DNA from: an uncultured Hyphomicrobiales bacterium
GTDB taxonomy: Bacteria; Pseudomonadota; Alphaproteobacteria; Rhizobiales; Beijerinckiaceae
DNA length: 64,000 bases
Direction of reading: 5' to 3'
NCBI GenBank assembly: GCA_903847605.1
Contig: CAINED010000051.1
Coordinates: forward strand, 1 to 64,000
A program made the translations under genes and the position numbers. Shown here piece by piece: positions 1 to 8,829 of the stretch (positions are counted from its first letter, which is position 1; each line of letters starts with the position of its first letter). Under the pieces are notes generated by a model, which had not been told where the DNA came from, did not search any database, and worked only from the letters and a program-made list of their open reading frames with translations.

Positions 1-27
1 GCGTCTGATCACGCTCAATAACTCCAT
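1..27 (-). CDS. istA: First nine codons of an IstA-like transposase (partial)
   Basis: Only the N-terminal residues MELLSVIRR are inside the window. I recognise this as a common beginning of IS21-family IstA transposases, which continue with a helix-turn-helix and a DDE domain. A GGAG sits about ten bases upstream of the ATG, which supports the start. With nine residues the call leans on context: the truncated receptor gene beside it and the IS-like end between them. Confidence 0.4.
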
Positions 28-139
28 GCTGATCACTCCGTTCTCTCCCGCTCTCATCGCGGGGAAAAGGTTCCAACATGGGTCAAATCTCGATGGAAAA
101 ACCTTGGCTTCCCGGGTCAGTTCTTAGTGGAAATCAACA
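1..139 (-). mobile_element. Edge of an IS21-family-like insertion sequence, running off the left end
   Basis: Read on the minus strand, a Bug receptor gene stops matching its family near position 140. The sequence then changes to a stretch starting TGTTGATTTCCAC with two TGACCC motifs (one near 110, one near 90). Short repeats of this kind lie inside IS21-family ends. A Shine-Dalgarno-like GGAG and an ATG at 27 follow, opening a frame that reads like the start of an IstA transposase. The element would extend leftwards out of the window. The family call rests on recognising the IstA N-terminus and the terminal pattern; neither the far end nor a target duplication can be seen. Confidence 0.5.
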
Positions 140-486
140 GATACAGGTTCGAAATCACTCTGCAGGTTGTAATTGAGTCTATACAGTGCGCCGTGAGCAA
201 CGTGAGGCCCCCAGCCCCCTATACTGAATGTGTAACCATCGGGTGTAGAAGAAGTAAGCTTAGCCAGACCTATGCGGCCTGCAGAACCTACCACGTTTTC
301 TATGAGAATGGATTGTCCCAGTGAATCATGCATGCCGTCGGCTATTATGCGCGCAATCAAATCGATAGCGCCGCCCTTCTCGAATGGTACGATCATAGTA
401 ATCGCTCTGAATGGGTATGGTTGCGCGAAAGCGGTCCCAATCATGGCGGTCATAAAAAATATGCCTGACGTAAGTGCTCGTTTCAT
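124..486 (-). pseudogene. Truncated TctC/Bug-family substrate-binding protein
   Basis: This is the N-terminal third of a periplasmic Bug/TctC receptor (family length about 320 residues; only 120 here). It has a signal peptide ending near residue 21 (AFAQ), followed by the family pattern of strand-1 'ITMIVPF' plus a GG motif, a 'GQSILIENV' segment, and 'PDGYT' near residue 83. The match continues to 'DFEPVS', where full-length members go on for about 200 more residues. Here four foreign codons and a stop follow, apparently supplied by the inserted IS end. The product would lack the second lobe and so should not bind ligand. The upstream 72 bp separate it from a secreted lipocalin-like gene on the same strand. 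Confidence 0.8.
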
Positions 487-558
487 TTGAATATCCGATA
501 TGAATTGTTAGGGAGTTTTGACCAAGACATGACTTCAAGTAAAATGTTTCTGAAATCT

Positions 559-1071
559 CTATTCGACCCGCTCCCATATGAGAGTTTGCAAATTTCCGGC
601 CCGGGTCGTGGGCACAGTAAATCTAAGTTCAGAGGTAGAGATAAAGGTGATGTTTCGCTTCCCAATTGCGCCATTTTGATTTGGGAATGAACTGCGTTCA
701 TTCTGAAGAGTCAGAATCTTATCTGCTTCACCCACGGTATAAGTACCCCAATTGGCAATCACGCCGTGCGCAACAGCCTTGTTTTCTTCTGGAGTTGTTT
801 GGAGGCGATCATTAGAAGCAAGCTTCGGGAATTCAGTTGTAATCTGAAAAGAATAATGTTTCTGAGTAAATATCAAAATTCCCTTGATATCACCGCCTTC
901 CAAGTAGGGAAGCTTCGAGCCGTTTTTACTAACAGTTTCAACAGAAACCAAGGCCCACACACCGATGAGTTCTCTCTTTATAGGTTGCTGGGCAACCACC
1001 TTTTCGCTCGACAGTAACTCGAAGCTGAGTATCGCCCAGGTTATCAGCGAAACTGCGACCCGCGCTTTCAT
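559..1071 (-). CDS. Secreted lipocalin-like domain protein
   Basis: A 170-residue protein with an N-terminal signal peptide (hydrophobic residues about 5-20, likely cleavage after 'VVAQ' near 28). Its body resembles the lipocalin-like domain (Lipocalin_5 type): 'LIGVWALVSVE' near the start of the mature part, then 'GILIFTQKHYSFQI', a pattern typical of small beta-barrel proteins found beside catabolic genes. AGGA lies a suitable distance before the ATG. Its function is unknown; members of the family are often encoded next to degradative enzymes. It may once have formed a unit with the Bug receptor gene downstream on the same strand, now truncated. Confidence 0.6.
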   Translation of the reverse strand: MKARVAVSLITWAILSFELLSSEKVVAQQPIKRELIGVWALVSVETVSKNGSKLPYLEGGDIKGILIFTQKHYSFQITTEFPKLASNDRLQTTPEENKAVAHGVIANWGTYTVGEADKILTLQNERSSFPNQNGAIGKRNITFISTSELRFTVPTTRAGNLQTLIWERVE

Positions 1072-1305
1072 GCATGTTCCTTTGAAAAAGTTCTGATCTT
1101 ACATCGCCCCGATTACCCATAGACATGGGTACACCACATGTGTGAGACTTCAAATCCGGATTACGAGTATAGAACTGATAGCAACATTGTCAAAGGCGGA
1201 GAGAAAATGTGCCAGATAGCAGCTCCCGGCAGGTTACAAGGCGAAAATCGCGCTGCAATTCGATTACGACGATTTTGTTGTTACGAGCCTACTTTTGTCT
1301 AACGA

Positions 1306-2271
1306 TCAGAAAATCGGCTTTGTCGTCTCGCGCACACATTCCATGAACAGCTCTGCCGCGAGACTCAGAGTACGATTTTTTAATGTGACAAGCGCAACCG
1401 ACCATGATCGTTCTGGAAGTGCAATGGGTAATTCGATCAAATTGAATTGTTCAACATTCAATCGAAGCGTGGAATAGGGAATGGCGGTGACGTAGTAACC
1501 GGTTGCCAGCATGTGAGTTCTGATTTGGATAGAGTGGGTAAAGATCCATATTTTCGGCATCACCAAATCGTGCTTTTTGAAAATCTCTTCGACAGAGCTA
1601 TAATTTAATGATCCGGGCGGTGTTAAAATCCACCGTTGTCTTGCAAGCACATCGAGGCTGACCTTCTTGACTCGCGCCAATTCATTAGAATTGCCAACAG
1701 CCAGTACAAGTTTGTCGTTAAATAGAATTTCGATGTGCAGATCTTCGAGTTGGTCATCTGGTTGGGGTGTATGGCGTGCTATGACAACATCAAATTTGCG
1801 TTCGTGAAGACCTGGCAAATCAAGCGTGGAAGTTCCGATTTGCGTAATGTGCAATACTATGTTCGGATACTGCTTGTTGAAATTTTCGATGATTGCCGGA
1901 AGAATGGAAGCGGAGATGGACTCCGGGCAGCCGACTCGCACTTGGCCAACGGCTTGTCCTGATTGAAATTCGATGTCCTTTATTCCTTGGCGTAATTCAT
2001 CGAAGGCGGCGGTTCCTCGGGATTGCAACAATCGCCCGTAAATTGTGAGTTCGACACCTTTTTGGCTGCGGTCCAATAGCCGTACCCCCACCAGGCGCTC
2101 AAGATTTGAGATAACTTCCGAAACTGCGGGCTGGGATATTCCGAGGTGGACTGCGGCCTTTGCCATCCCTCCCCGTTCAATCACGGTAAAAAACACATGT
2201 AGGTCTCTCAGCCTTAGACGCTTGCCAATCAGGCTATCCCAATCGAGTTTTCGCGGCATAGGTGAATCCAT
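1306..2271 (-). CDS. LysR-family transcriptional regulator
   Basis: A 321-residue LysR-type regulator. The N-terminal winged helix-turn-helix is clear: 'RDLHVFFTVIERGGMAKAA' followed by 'LGISQPAVSEVISNLE' (about residues 22-58), then 'GVRLLDRSQKGVELT'. The C-terminal two-lobed effector domain begins near residue 95 ('VRVGCPESISASILP'). The ATG at 2271 is about 105 bp from the divergent Bug receptor start at 2376, the classic arrangement in which a LysR protein controls both itself and its neighbour. The ligand is unknown. Codon and base use are A/T-richer than the genes beyond 13 kb. Confidence 0.9.
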   Translation of the reverse strand: MDSPMPRKLDWDSLIGKRLRLRDLHVFFTVIERGGMAKAAVHLGISQPAVSEVISNLERLVGVRLLDRSQKGVELTIYGRLLQSRGTAAFDELRQGIKDIEFQSGQAVGQVRVGCPESISASILPAIIENFNKQYPNIVLHITQIGTSTLDLPGLHERKFDVVIARHTPQPDDQLEDLHIEILFNDKLVLAVGNSNELARVKKVSLDVLARQRWILTPPGSLNYSSVEEIFKKHDLVMPKIWIFTHSIQIRTHMLATGYYVTAIPYSTLRLNVEQFNLIELPIALPERSWSVALVTLKNRTLSLAAELFMECVRETTKPIF

Positions 2272-2375
2272 ATGATGATAGGCACTTTTGTATATTTGTT
2301 CTTATATTCTGAAACGCCTACCATGCCAATCCTATGACTTCACTGATTCAATCCGAATCGTCACAGGGGGTCGTG
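2272..2375. promoter_or_regulatory. Divergent LysR/Bug receptor intergenic region
   Basis: An A/T-rich 104-bp gap between the divergent LysR gene and the receptor gene at 2376. LysR regulators usually bind such shared promoters at T-N11-A boxes. Several T-N11-A matches exist here, but in DNA this A/T-rich none can be singled out. GGGGG at about 2365-2370 serves as ribosome binding site for the receptor gene. Confidence 0.35.
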
Positions 2376-3422
2376 ATGCCAGCTCTCAAGCGTATTAAGT
2401 GCATTTGGGTTGCTTGTTTTTTGCTTGCCGCGCCGGTTGCCCAAATCCATGCTCAGCCAAAGGGAGAATTTTATAGAGGCAAGACAGTAACTATCATCGT
2501 CGGCCAAGCCTCGCCTGACCAGCACGACAATGAAGCGCGAGCACTTTCGCGTCACATGGGCAAGAGCATACCTGGCAATCCCACGATCATTGTTCAGAAT
2601 ATGCCCGGTGCAGGAGGGCTCAAGGCAGCACTTTATCTCGCCGGGATCGTACCGCGGGACGGACTAGTCTTCGGCATTGTGCAACGTGGGGTGTTCATGA
2701 AACCACTTCTGGGCGAACCAGGAGCCATTTTCGATCCAACTAAGTTTAATTTCATTGGCGTTCGCGCATCGGAGACGTCGCTTGTCGTGCTTTGGAATGG
2801 CGCGAAAGTGAAATCAGTACAACAAGCAATGAAAGAAGAAGTAGTTTTGGGATCAACCGGCGGTGGCGACGGCAGCATGCTTCCATTTTTGTATAATGGA
2901 ACGATTGGAACCAAGTTTAAGATTGTTCCCGGCTATCGGGGCGGGGGCGAAATCAACCTCGCGATGGAGCGAGGGGAAGTTGACGGACGGGGCGGCTGGT
3001 CCTTGAGCGGGTTGCGGGGCACAAAAAAAGAGTGGCTCGCGGGCAATAAAGCTAATGTCATCCTGCAGCACGCTGAAACCAAAAGCTCGGATTTGCCGGA
3101 TGTTCCTTTGGCCCAAGATTTAATAAATAATGATGCCGACCGCGCTCTACTAGTTGCCTTTGCAAAGCAACAAGGTTTGGGCTTTCCTTTTTTTGCGCCT
3201 CCCGGTGTGTCAGTGGATAAGATATCGGTTTTGCGCGAGGCATTTTTAAAAACGATGAAGGACCCCGATTATGCAGCGGAGATGAAAAGCATGCAGGCTG
3301 AAATAAACCCAATCAACGGCGAGAAACTGGATGCTCTTATTAGAGAACTCTATCAGACACCACGTACAATCGTGGACCGGGCTAAGGCAATTCTCATAGC
3401 AAACGGTGTCGTGCTGAATTGA
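2376..3422 (+). CDS. TctC/Bug-family periplasmic substrate-binding protein
   Basis: A 348-residue extracytoplasmic receptor of the tripartite tricarboxylate transporter (Bug) family. A signal peptide ends near residue 27 ('IHAQP'). Mature motifs are 'KTVTIIVGQ' (strand 1), 'NPTIIVQNMPGAGGL' and 'GSTGGGDGSMLPF' in the ligand pocket, then 'VPGYRGGGEINLAMERGEVDG', the characteristic Bug segment. The ATG at 2376 is preferred over one at 2334 because GGGGG precedes it and it opens directly into the signal peptide. No TctA/TctB membrane genes are in the window, so it is an orphan receptor. Divergent from a LysR gene that probably controls it. Confidence 0.88.
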   Translation: MPALKRIKCIWVACFLLAAPVAQIHAQPKGEFYRGKTVTIIVGQASPDQHDNEARALSRHMGKSIPGNPTIIVQNMPGAGGLKAALYLAGIVPRDGLVFGIVQRGVFMKPLLGEPGAIFDPTKFNFIGVRASETSLVVLWNGAKVKSVQQAMKEEVVLGSTGGGDGSMLPFLYNGTIGTKFKIVPGYRGGGEINLAMERGEVDGRGGWSLSGLRGTKKEWLAGNKANVILQHAETKSSDLPDVPLAQDLINNDADRALLVAFAKQQGLGFPFFAPPGVSVDKISVLREAFLKTMKDPDYAAEMKSMQAEINPINGEKLDALIRELYQTPRTIVDRAKAILIANGVVLN

Positions 3423-3789
3423 GGTAATAAACTTCGCCTACCTGCCTAGCCTGCCGTAGTTGAGCTTTAGAAATTCAAGTGTAACCCGACGGCCATCGGA
3501 GAAATCTGGTTACCACGTCAGGGCGAATCCCATTTTTCTGCTAGGTTACTATGTTACATCGTGCATTACCTTGATGGAAAGAAAGTGGCTGAAGGGATAA
3601 ACCAAATCTAATTGGAATATACCGGTTTCAGGGCGCCCTATGCTGAGCGCACTGGTGCAAAGTTCCAAAGATGCTGCAAAGTTCAGCAGATTGTCGTATC
3701 TCGATCATGATATTTGAGCTCACGCTACTTGGCCAGCTGACTACCTCATGATACGCTTGTGCTTTAGTCAACCTAAAGGGGAAAAGGCC
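3423..3789. other. Intergenic region without a recognised gene
   Basis: About 367 bp between the Bug receptor and the cupin gene. No coding frame with family resemblance, tRNA or strong terminator was seen. AAAGGGG at 3775-3781 is the ribosome binding site for the cupin start at 3790. Confidence 0.5.
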
Positions 3790-4149
3790 ATGCCAGTTGT
3801 GGATCACGCGAAGGTCCCGATGGAACCCTTTCGAGGTGGGGCCACATACCAAACACTAGTCGGAGATTCACAAGGGTCAACGCCAGTGCGCATTGGTATC
3901 CAATCCTCACAGCCCGGCTATAAAACAGCGAAACATTTTCATCCTTACATGGAAATTATCACTGTGTTGGAAGGCAGTGGCGAGGCATGGATTGAAGGCA
4001 ACGATGATCTGATACCGCTCCTATCTGGTGTTACGCTGATCATCCCTCCAAATCTACCGCACTGGTTTCGCGCGTCCGGCGATTCGCCACTAAAGACATA
4101 TGGGGTACATGCATCGCCACTTCGAATTTCTACCAGCATCACCGATTGA
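3790..4149 (+). CDS. Small cupin-domain protein
   Basis: A 119-residue single-cupin protein. The first cupin motif is visible as 'KHFHPYMEIITVLEGSGEAWIEG' (about residues 48-70, His-rich metal site plus Glu), and the second as 'IPPNLPHWFRASGD' (about 88-101) with its own His. Such small cupins are metal-binding isomerases, dioxygenase-like proteins or sensors; the reaction cannot be told from sequence. AAAGGGG precedes the ATG at 3790, which is better placed than the in-frame start at 3748. It converges on the O-methyltransferase gene, 24 bp away. Confidence 0.8.
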   Translation: MPVVDHAKVPMEPFRGGATYQTLVGDSQGSTPVRIGIQSSQPGYKTAKHFHPYMEIITVLEGSGEAWIEGNDDLIPLLSGVTLIIPPNLPHWFRASGDSPLKTYGVHASPLRISTSITD

Positions 4150-4173
4150 AGCAATAATTCACCTTCACTCGAC

Positions 4174-5199
4174 TCAAGCGTCAGGCTTGATTATTGCCTC
4201 TATGAGCGAAATCGGTGCGCTCGTCGGAATTATTCGAAGCGTTGAGAACCCAGATTCGTCAAGTAAATTGCGGAACTCTTGTTCGCTGCGTATGCGGGCG
4301 CTTCCAAACATGGCCATCATCTGGATATCCACATATGCCATGGCTGCGGCGCGTGCAGGATCAATCTCCAGAATGTCTTCCCCAATAAGCAATCGCGAGT
4401 GGGAGCCCATTGCCTTGCGGCACGCTCGCAAAATTCGGACACAGTCTTCGTCTGACCAGTCGTGCAGAATCCAGGTCAACATGTAGATGTCGGCGCTATC
4501 AGGTATCTGATCGAAGAAACTGCCGCTTTGGCCGCTAATTCTGCCCTGCAACAGATGTTCAGAAGTCAGCGAGTCAATCACGTCCTTGCGGTCAAAGACG
4601 ATGCCGCGAGGCGTAGGGAAGCGACTGAGGATTTCCCGGAGCAAACCTCCATTGCCTCCACCGATGTCGGCGATCACCTTTGCACGGGAAAAATCATAGG
4701 CTGCAGCAATTGCTGGCAGGCGGTCTGGAAAAGTCGTCATGTGTGCATCGAAGATTCGTGCCTCGTCGGGATGCTGACGGAGGTAGGCGAACCGGTTCAT
4801 TTCCCACGCGGCTTCATGTGGTATGCCGCCGGTCATAGCCACATCTAGCTTGCCGTAGGTCTCCCACAATCCCCGCCCGTTCCAGAAAAGAGCGGCATGA
4901 TGCCTACTATCAGGGACATCAGTCCTCAGTGGAAGGGAGCGTGAAGTATGCGAAACAGCCCCATCCATCGACACCTGAAATATTTGGAACGCAGCTAGTC
5001 CGCGCAATATTCGAACCATCGGTTCCGCATGAACAGCACATGCCGTAGCGAGGTCGTGAATTTTAATTTGACCGTTAGCGGGGACTTTGTCTGCAACATT
5101 TAGATCGGCCACGAGACCAAGAATCCGCGACACTTGTATGCTGCGAATGAGCAGATCAAGTTCCTGAAGATCCGTGGCGGTCGTCGTCATTGTGCTCAT
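4174..5199 (-). CDS. SAM-dependent O-methyltransferase (Methyltransf_2 type)
   Basis: A 341-residue small-molecule O-methyltransferase. An N-terminal winged-helix dimerisation domain (about residues 15-100) precedes the Rossmann fold with the SAM-binding loop 'IADIGGGNGGLL' (about 178-190). The acidic ribose-binding position and the putative catalytic-base segment 'LTWILHDWSDEDC' (His near 248) also fit the hydroxyneurosporene/hydroxyindole O-methyltransferase family. Substrates of relatives are phenols or other aromatic hydroxyls. GGGAG lies nine bases before the ATG. It is the last gene of a same-strand run (GYD, MFS, VOC, GST, methyltransferase), suggesting work on an aromatic or quinone-like compound, which is inference. 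Confidence 0.85.
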   Translation of the reverse strand: MSTMTTTATDLQELDLLIRSIQVSRILGLVADLNVADKVPANGQIKIHDLATACAVHAEPMVRILRGLAAFQIFQVSMDGAVSHTSRSLPLRTDVPDSRHHAALFWNGRGLWETYGKLDVAMTGGIPHEAAWEMNRFAYLRQHPDEARIFDAHMTTFPDRLPAIAAAYDFSRAKVIADIGGGNGGLLREILSRFPTPRGIVFDRKDVIDSLTSEHLLQGRISGQSGSFFDQIPDSADIYMLTWILHDWSDEDCVRILRACRKAMGSHSRLLIGEDILEIDPARAAAMAYVDIQMMAMFGSARIRSEQEFRNLLDESGFSTLRIIPTSAPISLIEAIIKPDA

Positions 5200-5291
5200 G
5201 GCGTTCTCCCGGTGCCCTTAACAAGTGTTTTTGGATTGATTTGGGTCGCTGATTGGGACCAAATGAGTAGGGAGTGCGACAAGACTATTCA

Positions 5292-5939
5292 CTACACTCG
5301 TAACTGGTTGGCTTGCATTGCTCGCTGGTAAGCCTTTCGCATGGTAGTTCTCGAAAGGTAGTCGCGAAGGGAATCTGGGAGCGGAATTTCGCGACGCAAC
5401 GCGCCCGTGAGGCAAGTGGTGAGCAGGATATCTGCGCCCGTGAAACGTTCGCCCATCGCATATGGTTCCAGCCCCAGCCGCATAGCAGCGGCTTGTGCTT
5501 GCTTCGCAAAAATTTCCTTTGCAGCTCTCACGGCGTTGGGAGCCTCACCGTAAATGGCGTGCAAATCGCCATGGCGGCGAATGATGTATAGTGTGTCGGC
5601 ATCGAGCTCCATCATGCAGAAAAAACACCACATATCATAGCGTGCGCGCTCTGCCAGCTCCGAGGGCGGCTGCATGTTCGTCTCCCCGCCGTAACAGGTC
5701 GTGAGATAGTTGACGATGGCCGCGCCTTCCGAGACGACGAGATCGCCATCCTGAACCGTGGGTATCTTTTGACTAGGATTAAGAGCCGTGTACTCAGGTG
5801 TGAGGTTGCCGCCGCCGCGGGAACCAATCGGGCAGGTCTCGTAGTCCAGGTTGAGTTCCGTCATAGCCCAATGGACCCGCAGGGTCCGCGGTGTCCCAAC
5901 TCCCCAAACAATCTTTTCTTTCTCCCTATTTGTAGCCAT
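5292..5939 (-). CDS. Glutathione S-transferase family protein
   Basis: A 215-residue GST. The N-terminal thioredoxin-fold half has 'GTPRTLRVHWAMTELNLDYE' and the glutathione-contacting 'QKIPTVQDGDLVVSEGAAIVNYL' with cis-Pro and Ser (about residues 57-79). The C-terminal helical half carries 'RFTGADILLTTCL' (about 165-177), the conserved N-capping box. It could conjugate, isomerise or reductively dehalogenate a substrate. GGGGGG precedes the ATG. Spacing of 92 bp to the O-methyltransferase downstream on the same strand suggests co-expression. Confidence 0.88.
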   Translation of the reverse strand: MATNREKEKIVWGVGTPRTLRVHWAMTELNLDYETCPIGSRGGGNLTPEYTALNPSQKIPTVQDGDLVVSEGAAIVNYLTTCYGGETNMQPPSELAERARYDMWCFFCMMELDADTLYIIRRHGDLHAIYGEAPNAVRAAKEIFAKQAQAAAMRLGLEPYAMGERFTGADILLTTCLTGALRREIPLPDSLRDYLSRTTMRKAYQRAMQANQLRV

Positions 5940-6157
5940 GCCAGTTCCCCCCTGCGACTAAGTTATCGGATTACTTAAATTGAAAATTACGAAGTGCTTG
6001 CTTTGATATAAAGCAGATCACTAAAGCGTTAACTAACTCAGACCGATGCTCGAGCTAGATGAGACATGACTTTCCATTGGTAATTGGAGACAACTTAGTT
6101 CGCCCCCTATGAAGAGGCGCAATTGCATCACACCTATGAACCCTAACCATCAAGTTT

Positions 6158-6736
6158 TTACCCTGGCAGGCCGATATTAGGGATTTCCGCAGGTAGATAT
6201 TTTCCCTCGCGCATGTCCTTGTGCAAGGTCCCAAAATCAACTCCAGATTTGTGTGCCTGATAAACCTTCATGGGATCGAAGAAGGTTCCAATTGGGTTAG
6301 CAGCGAAATCAGGGGAAGTCGCAATCCAATCGCTGGATTTCTTCCAGTCACCAAAGCAGTCGCTCTGCAGTTCAACGAAATTCTCTTCAGGGTCGCGATA
6401 GTAGATTGACACAGTTAGACCGTGATCAAGGCAGAAGGCAGGTTGAAGCCCCTCATCTGAGATTCGCTTATAGGATGACATGAGATCGTCGAAACTACTG
6501 AACTCAAATGCGCTGTGGTGCATATTGTTGTGGTTAATCTTCTCGGGATCGTCGTGCAAACCCGGCACCGCAAGAAAAGCGACACGATGGTTGGCTTCGT
6601 CGTTGGTTGTCCAGGCTGCAAATTTATCTCTGAACATGACGCGTGCACCGATGACCTTGCCATAGAAAGCGATCATCTCGTCGAGGCGGCTCGTTCGCAT
6701 TGTGACGTGATGAAGGACAGGACGAATGACGGTCAT
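6158..6736 (-). CDS. VOC-superfamily protein, extradiol-dioxygenase-like
   Basis: A 192-residue vicinal-oxygen-chelate protein. Candidate metal ligands match the type I extradiol/glyoxalase pattern: 'LHHVTMRT' near residue 10, 'NMHHSAFEF' near 75, and a Glu in 'DPEENFVELQSD' near 120. Biphenyl-diol and catechol dioxygenases use this 2-His-1-Glu Fe(II) site. The length is shorter than two-domain dioxygenases (about 290), so it may be a single-module ring-cleavage enzyme, a glyoxalase or a resistance protein. The ATG at 6736 is chosen because GGGGGAG lies just upstream; a TTG 15 bases earlier would overlap that ribosome binding site. Confidence 0.78.
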   Translation of the reverse strand: MTVIRPVLHHVTMRTSRLDEMIAFYGKVIGARVMFRDKFAAWTTNDEANHRVAFLAVPGLHDDPEKINHNNMHHSAFEFSSFDDLMSSYKRISDEGLQPAFCLDHGLTVSIYYRDPEENFVELQSDCFGDWKKSSDWIATSPDFAANPIGTFFDPMKVYQAHKSGVDFGTLHKDMREGKYLPAEIPNIGLPG

Positions 6737-7055
6737 ATCTTGCTCCCCCAAGAATTAGCCCAATTCCCAATTGATTGCGAGCACTTTGCGCCCAATCAAA
6801 CTTGAGTGGCAGGATAGGTGTTTCCCTCACGGCGAGTCAAATCCTGATTCACTGAAATATCTACGGTAAAAGTGCCATTCAAATTTATTGGTCGTCGTTT
6901 CCTCAATAATGGTACTTTTAGCTTAGCTACCTGCGTACACTCTGAACAGCAACCAACAAGATAACTCTGGCGATAGGCAAACTTAGCTCATGCTTAGAAG
7001 TAGTATGCGCCTTACCTGACGTTCCCCAGGTTATCAGCATTGAACAACTTATGCT
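6737..7055. other. Intergenic region without a recognised gene
   Basis: About 319 bp, A/T-rich, between the VOC gene and the MFS transporter gene on the same strand. It holds the GGGGGAG ribosome binding site of the VOC gene at its left end. I saw no coding frame, RNA gene or convincing terminator. Confidence 0.5.
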
Positions 7056-8303
7056 CTATGCTGGCTGTGGTGTCGGAACGCTTCGAACGGGCTTCTCGAC
7101 TATCGGAAGATTGATAAGCATTGAGAAAATGCCCATTCCAATCGAAAGCCACCATAAAATCATGAACGAGCCAGTTGCTTCCCGCAAATAGCCCGCAATC
7201 ATTAGCCCGCTAAACCCTCCAACTTGATGGCTCATTATCGCCATACCAAAAAGCGTTGAAAAGTATCGGGAGCCAAACATTACACTTATCAGGCCTGTTG
7301 TTGGCGGTATTGTCGAAAGCCAGAGTAAGCCGCTGAGTATGCCAAACATATAGACCGAAAATGCACTTGGTTCCATCATGATAAATATCAGCGTCACTAA
7401 GGATCGTGATCCGTAAATAAAGGAGAGAACCCAACGCTTTGGGATGCGTGCTGAAAACCAACCAGAAGCAGTTGAACCAACAATATTAAAAATGCCGACG
7501 AGTGCAAAAGCCCAATATCCGACGCTTGGGCTTAATCCTGCTTCAACTACGTATCGTTGAAAGTGAACGGTCACGAATGCAAGTTGAAAACCGCAGGTAA
7601 AAAAGCCGATCACCAAGAGTACGTAAGATTTGTGCTTGGCGGCTTCTACTAACGCCTGGGTCATTGTCTGTCCGGGCAAATCAGTGGCGACATTGGCAAT
7701 TTGGTCGCCCGGTGTGTTGTAAAGGCTAAGTGCGAGCGGAATAACCAACAGCATTATACCAGCGAATAAGAATGCGGTATTCTGCCAACCGATGTTTTGA
7801 ATCATGCCCCCAGCCAACGGTGAGAAGAGAAATTGACCGAACGATCCTGAGGCCGTGCCTAGACCAAAAGCTAACGGACGCTTTTCGGCGGGTAGCATTT
7901 TTTGAAAGGTACCCAGTACCAGGGCGAATGAGCAAGATGAAAGTGCAAGGCCAAACATTACGCCTTGGGTAAATACGAAGCTGATCGGATCGCGTGAATA
8001 CACCATCAGAGCCAAGGATAGTGCGTAAAAAGCCGCTCCAATAGCCAAGACCCGGCTTGTCCCAAATTTATCCGCGAGTGCCCCAGCAAATGGTTGGCCG
8101 ACCCCGGACATTAAAGTTTGTAGTGCTAGAGCGGTAGAAAAGGTCGTTGTCGTGATCGCGAAATCGCCGAGTATCGGTAACTGGAACTGACCGATTGAAG
8201 ATCGCGGCCCCCATGTGATTATGCCAATCAAGCAACCTGCTGCAATTATCAATTCCGGAGTTAGTCGGATGCGAGCTGCCGCAGCTTTTGTGCGATCTGA
8301 CAT
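7056..8303 (-). CDS. Major facilitator superfamily transporter
   Basis: A 415-residue integral membrane protein with about twelve hydrophobic segments in two halves. The MFS loop 2-3 signature reads 'GALADKFGTSRVLAIG' (about residues 77-92), with a Gly-rich 'LGTASGSFGQFLFSPLAGG' in the fourth/fifth helix region. The overall pattern resembles monocarboxylate or oxalate/formate-type MFS carriers. It probably moves a small organic acid or aromatic acid. GGAGG lies six bases before the ATG at 8303; the upstream GTG at 8309 would be too close to it. Confidence 0.87.
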   Translation of the reverse strand: MSDRTKAAAARIRLTPELIIAAGCLIGIITWGPRSSIGQFQLPILGDFAITTTTFSTALALQTLMSGVGQPFAGALADKFGTSRVLAIGAAFYALSLALMVYSRDPISFVFTQGVMFGLALSSCSFALVLGTFQKMLPAEKRPLAFGLGTASGSFGQFLFSPLAGGMIQNIGWQNTAFLFAGIMLLVIPLALSLYNTPGDQIANVATDLPGQTMTQALVEAAKHKSYVLLVIGFFTCGFQLAFVTVHFQRYVVEAGLSPSVGYWAFALVGIFNIVGSTASGWFSARIPKRWVLSFIYGSRSLVTLIFIMMEPSAFSVYMFGILSGLLWLSTIPPTTGLISVMFGSRYFSTLFGMAIMSHQVGGFSGLMIAGYLREATGSFMILWWLSIGMGIFSMLINLPIVEKPVRSVPTPQPA

Positions 8304-8493
8304 TTTCACCCTCCATACTAGTTGTGAGAATCAGTTCTTACGGAAAGTGAAGTCTCAAGTTTCTGATTTAGGGCATACTTTGAACTAGGCGGCAACCAAG
8401 CCGCCAGACACCGGGCAACTCACATCGAATCGGCTTGAATAGCCCGAATTTTCTAGAGACCCCCGGCAGCCATTTGAGGCTACCATTGCTGTC

Positions 8494-8829
8494 TCACTTC
8501 CCAGGCGCTTTATATTCGCCGCGCACTTTACGTGCTTTTTCCTGAACATTCCGCAATTCTTCTGGCAACAAGAGGCGTGTAAATTTTATATTTTGTATAC
8601 CTCCGCCTGACATTGCAACGCCCGCAATAGCGGCGGCCATTTCAGGGTCGGAGACCTCGAAGATAACCAAAACACCGGGGCCATCGGCGGGATAGCCATA
8701 CATGGTGATCAGTTTTCCACCTGCCGTCTCGATTAACTTCTTGACGGCCTCATAGCGATTTGTGTTGGGATCATCCAGCATGCCGACAATAGCCTGCGAC
8801 GTATATTGGGCAGTGAGGCAGAAGTGCAT
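8494..8829 (-). CDS. GYD-domain protein
   Basis: A 111-residue protein of the GYD family (PF08734), a ferredoxin-like alpha/beta-fold group with no established biochemical role. It shows the family's 'AQYTSQAIVGML' start, 'LIETAGGKLITMYGYPADGPGVLVIFEV' in the middle, and the C-terminal 'FTRLLLPEEL'. GGGGGAAC lies before the ATG at 8829, so this start is used rather than the one 42 bases upstream. Members occur often beside degradation genes. It heads the same-strand run that ends with the O-methyltransferase. Confidence 0.8.
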   Translation of the reverse strand: MHFCLTAQYTSQAIVGMLDDPNTNRYEAVKKLIETAGGKLITMYGYPADGPGVLVIFEVSDPEMAAAIAGVAMSGGGIQNIKFTRLLLPEELRNVQEKARKVRGEYKAPGK

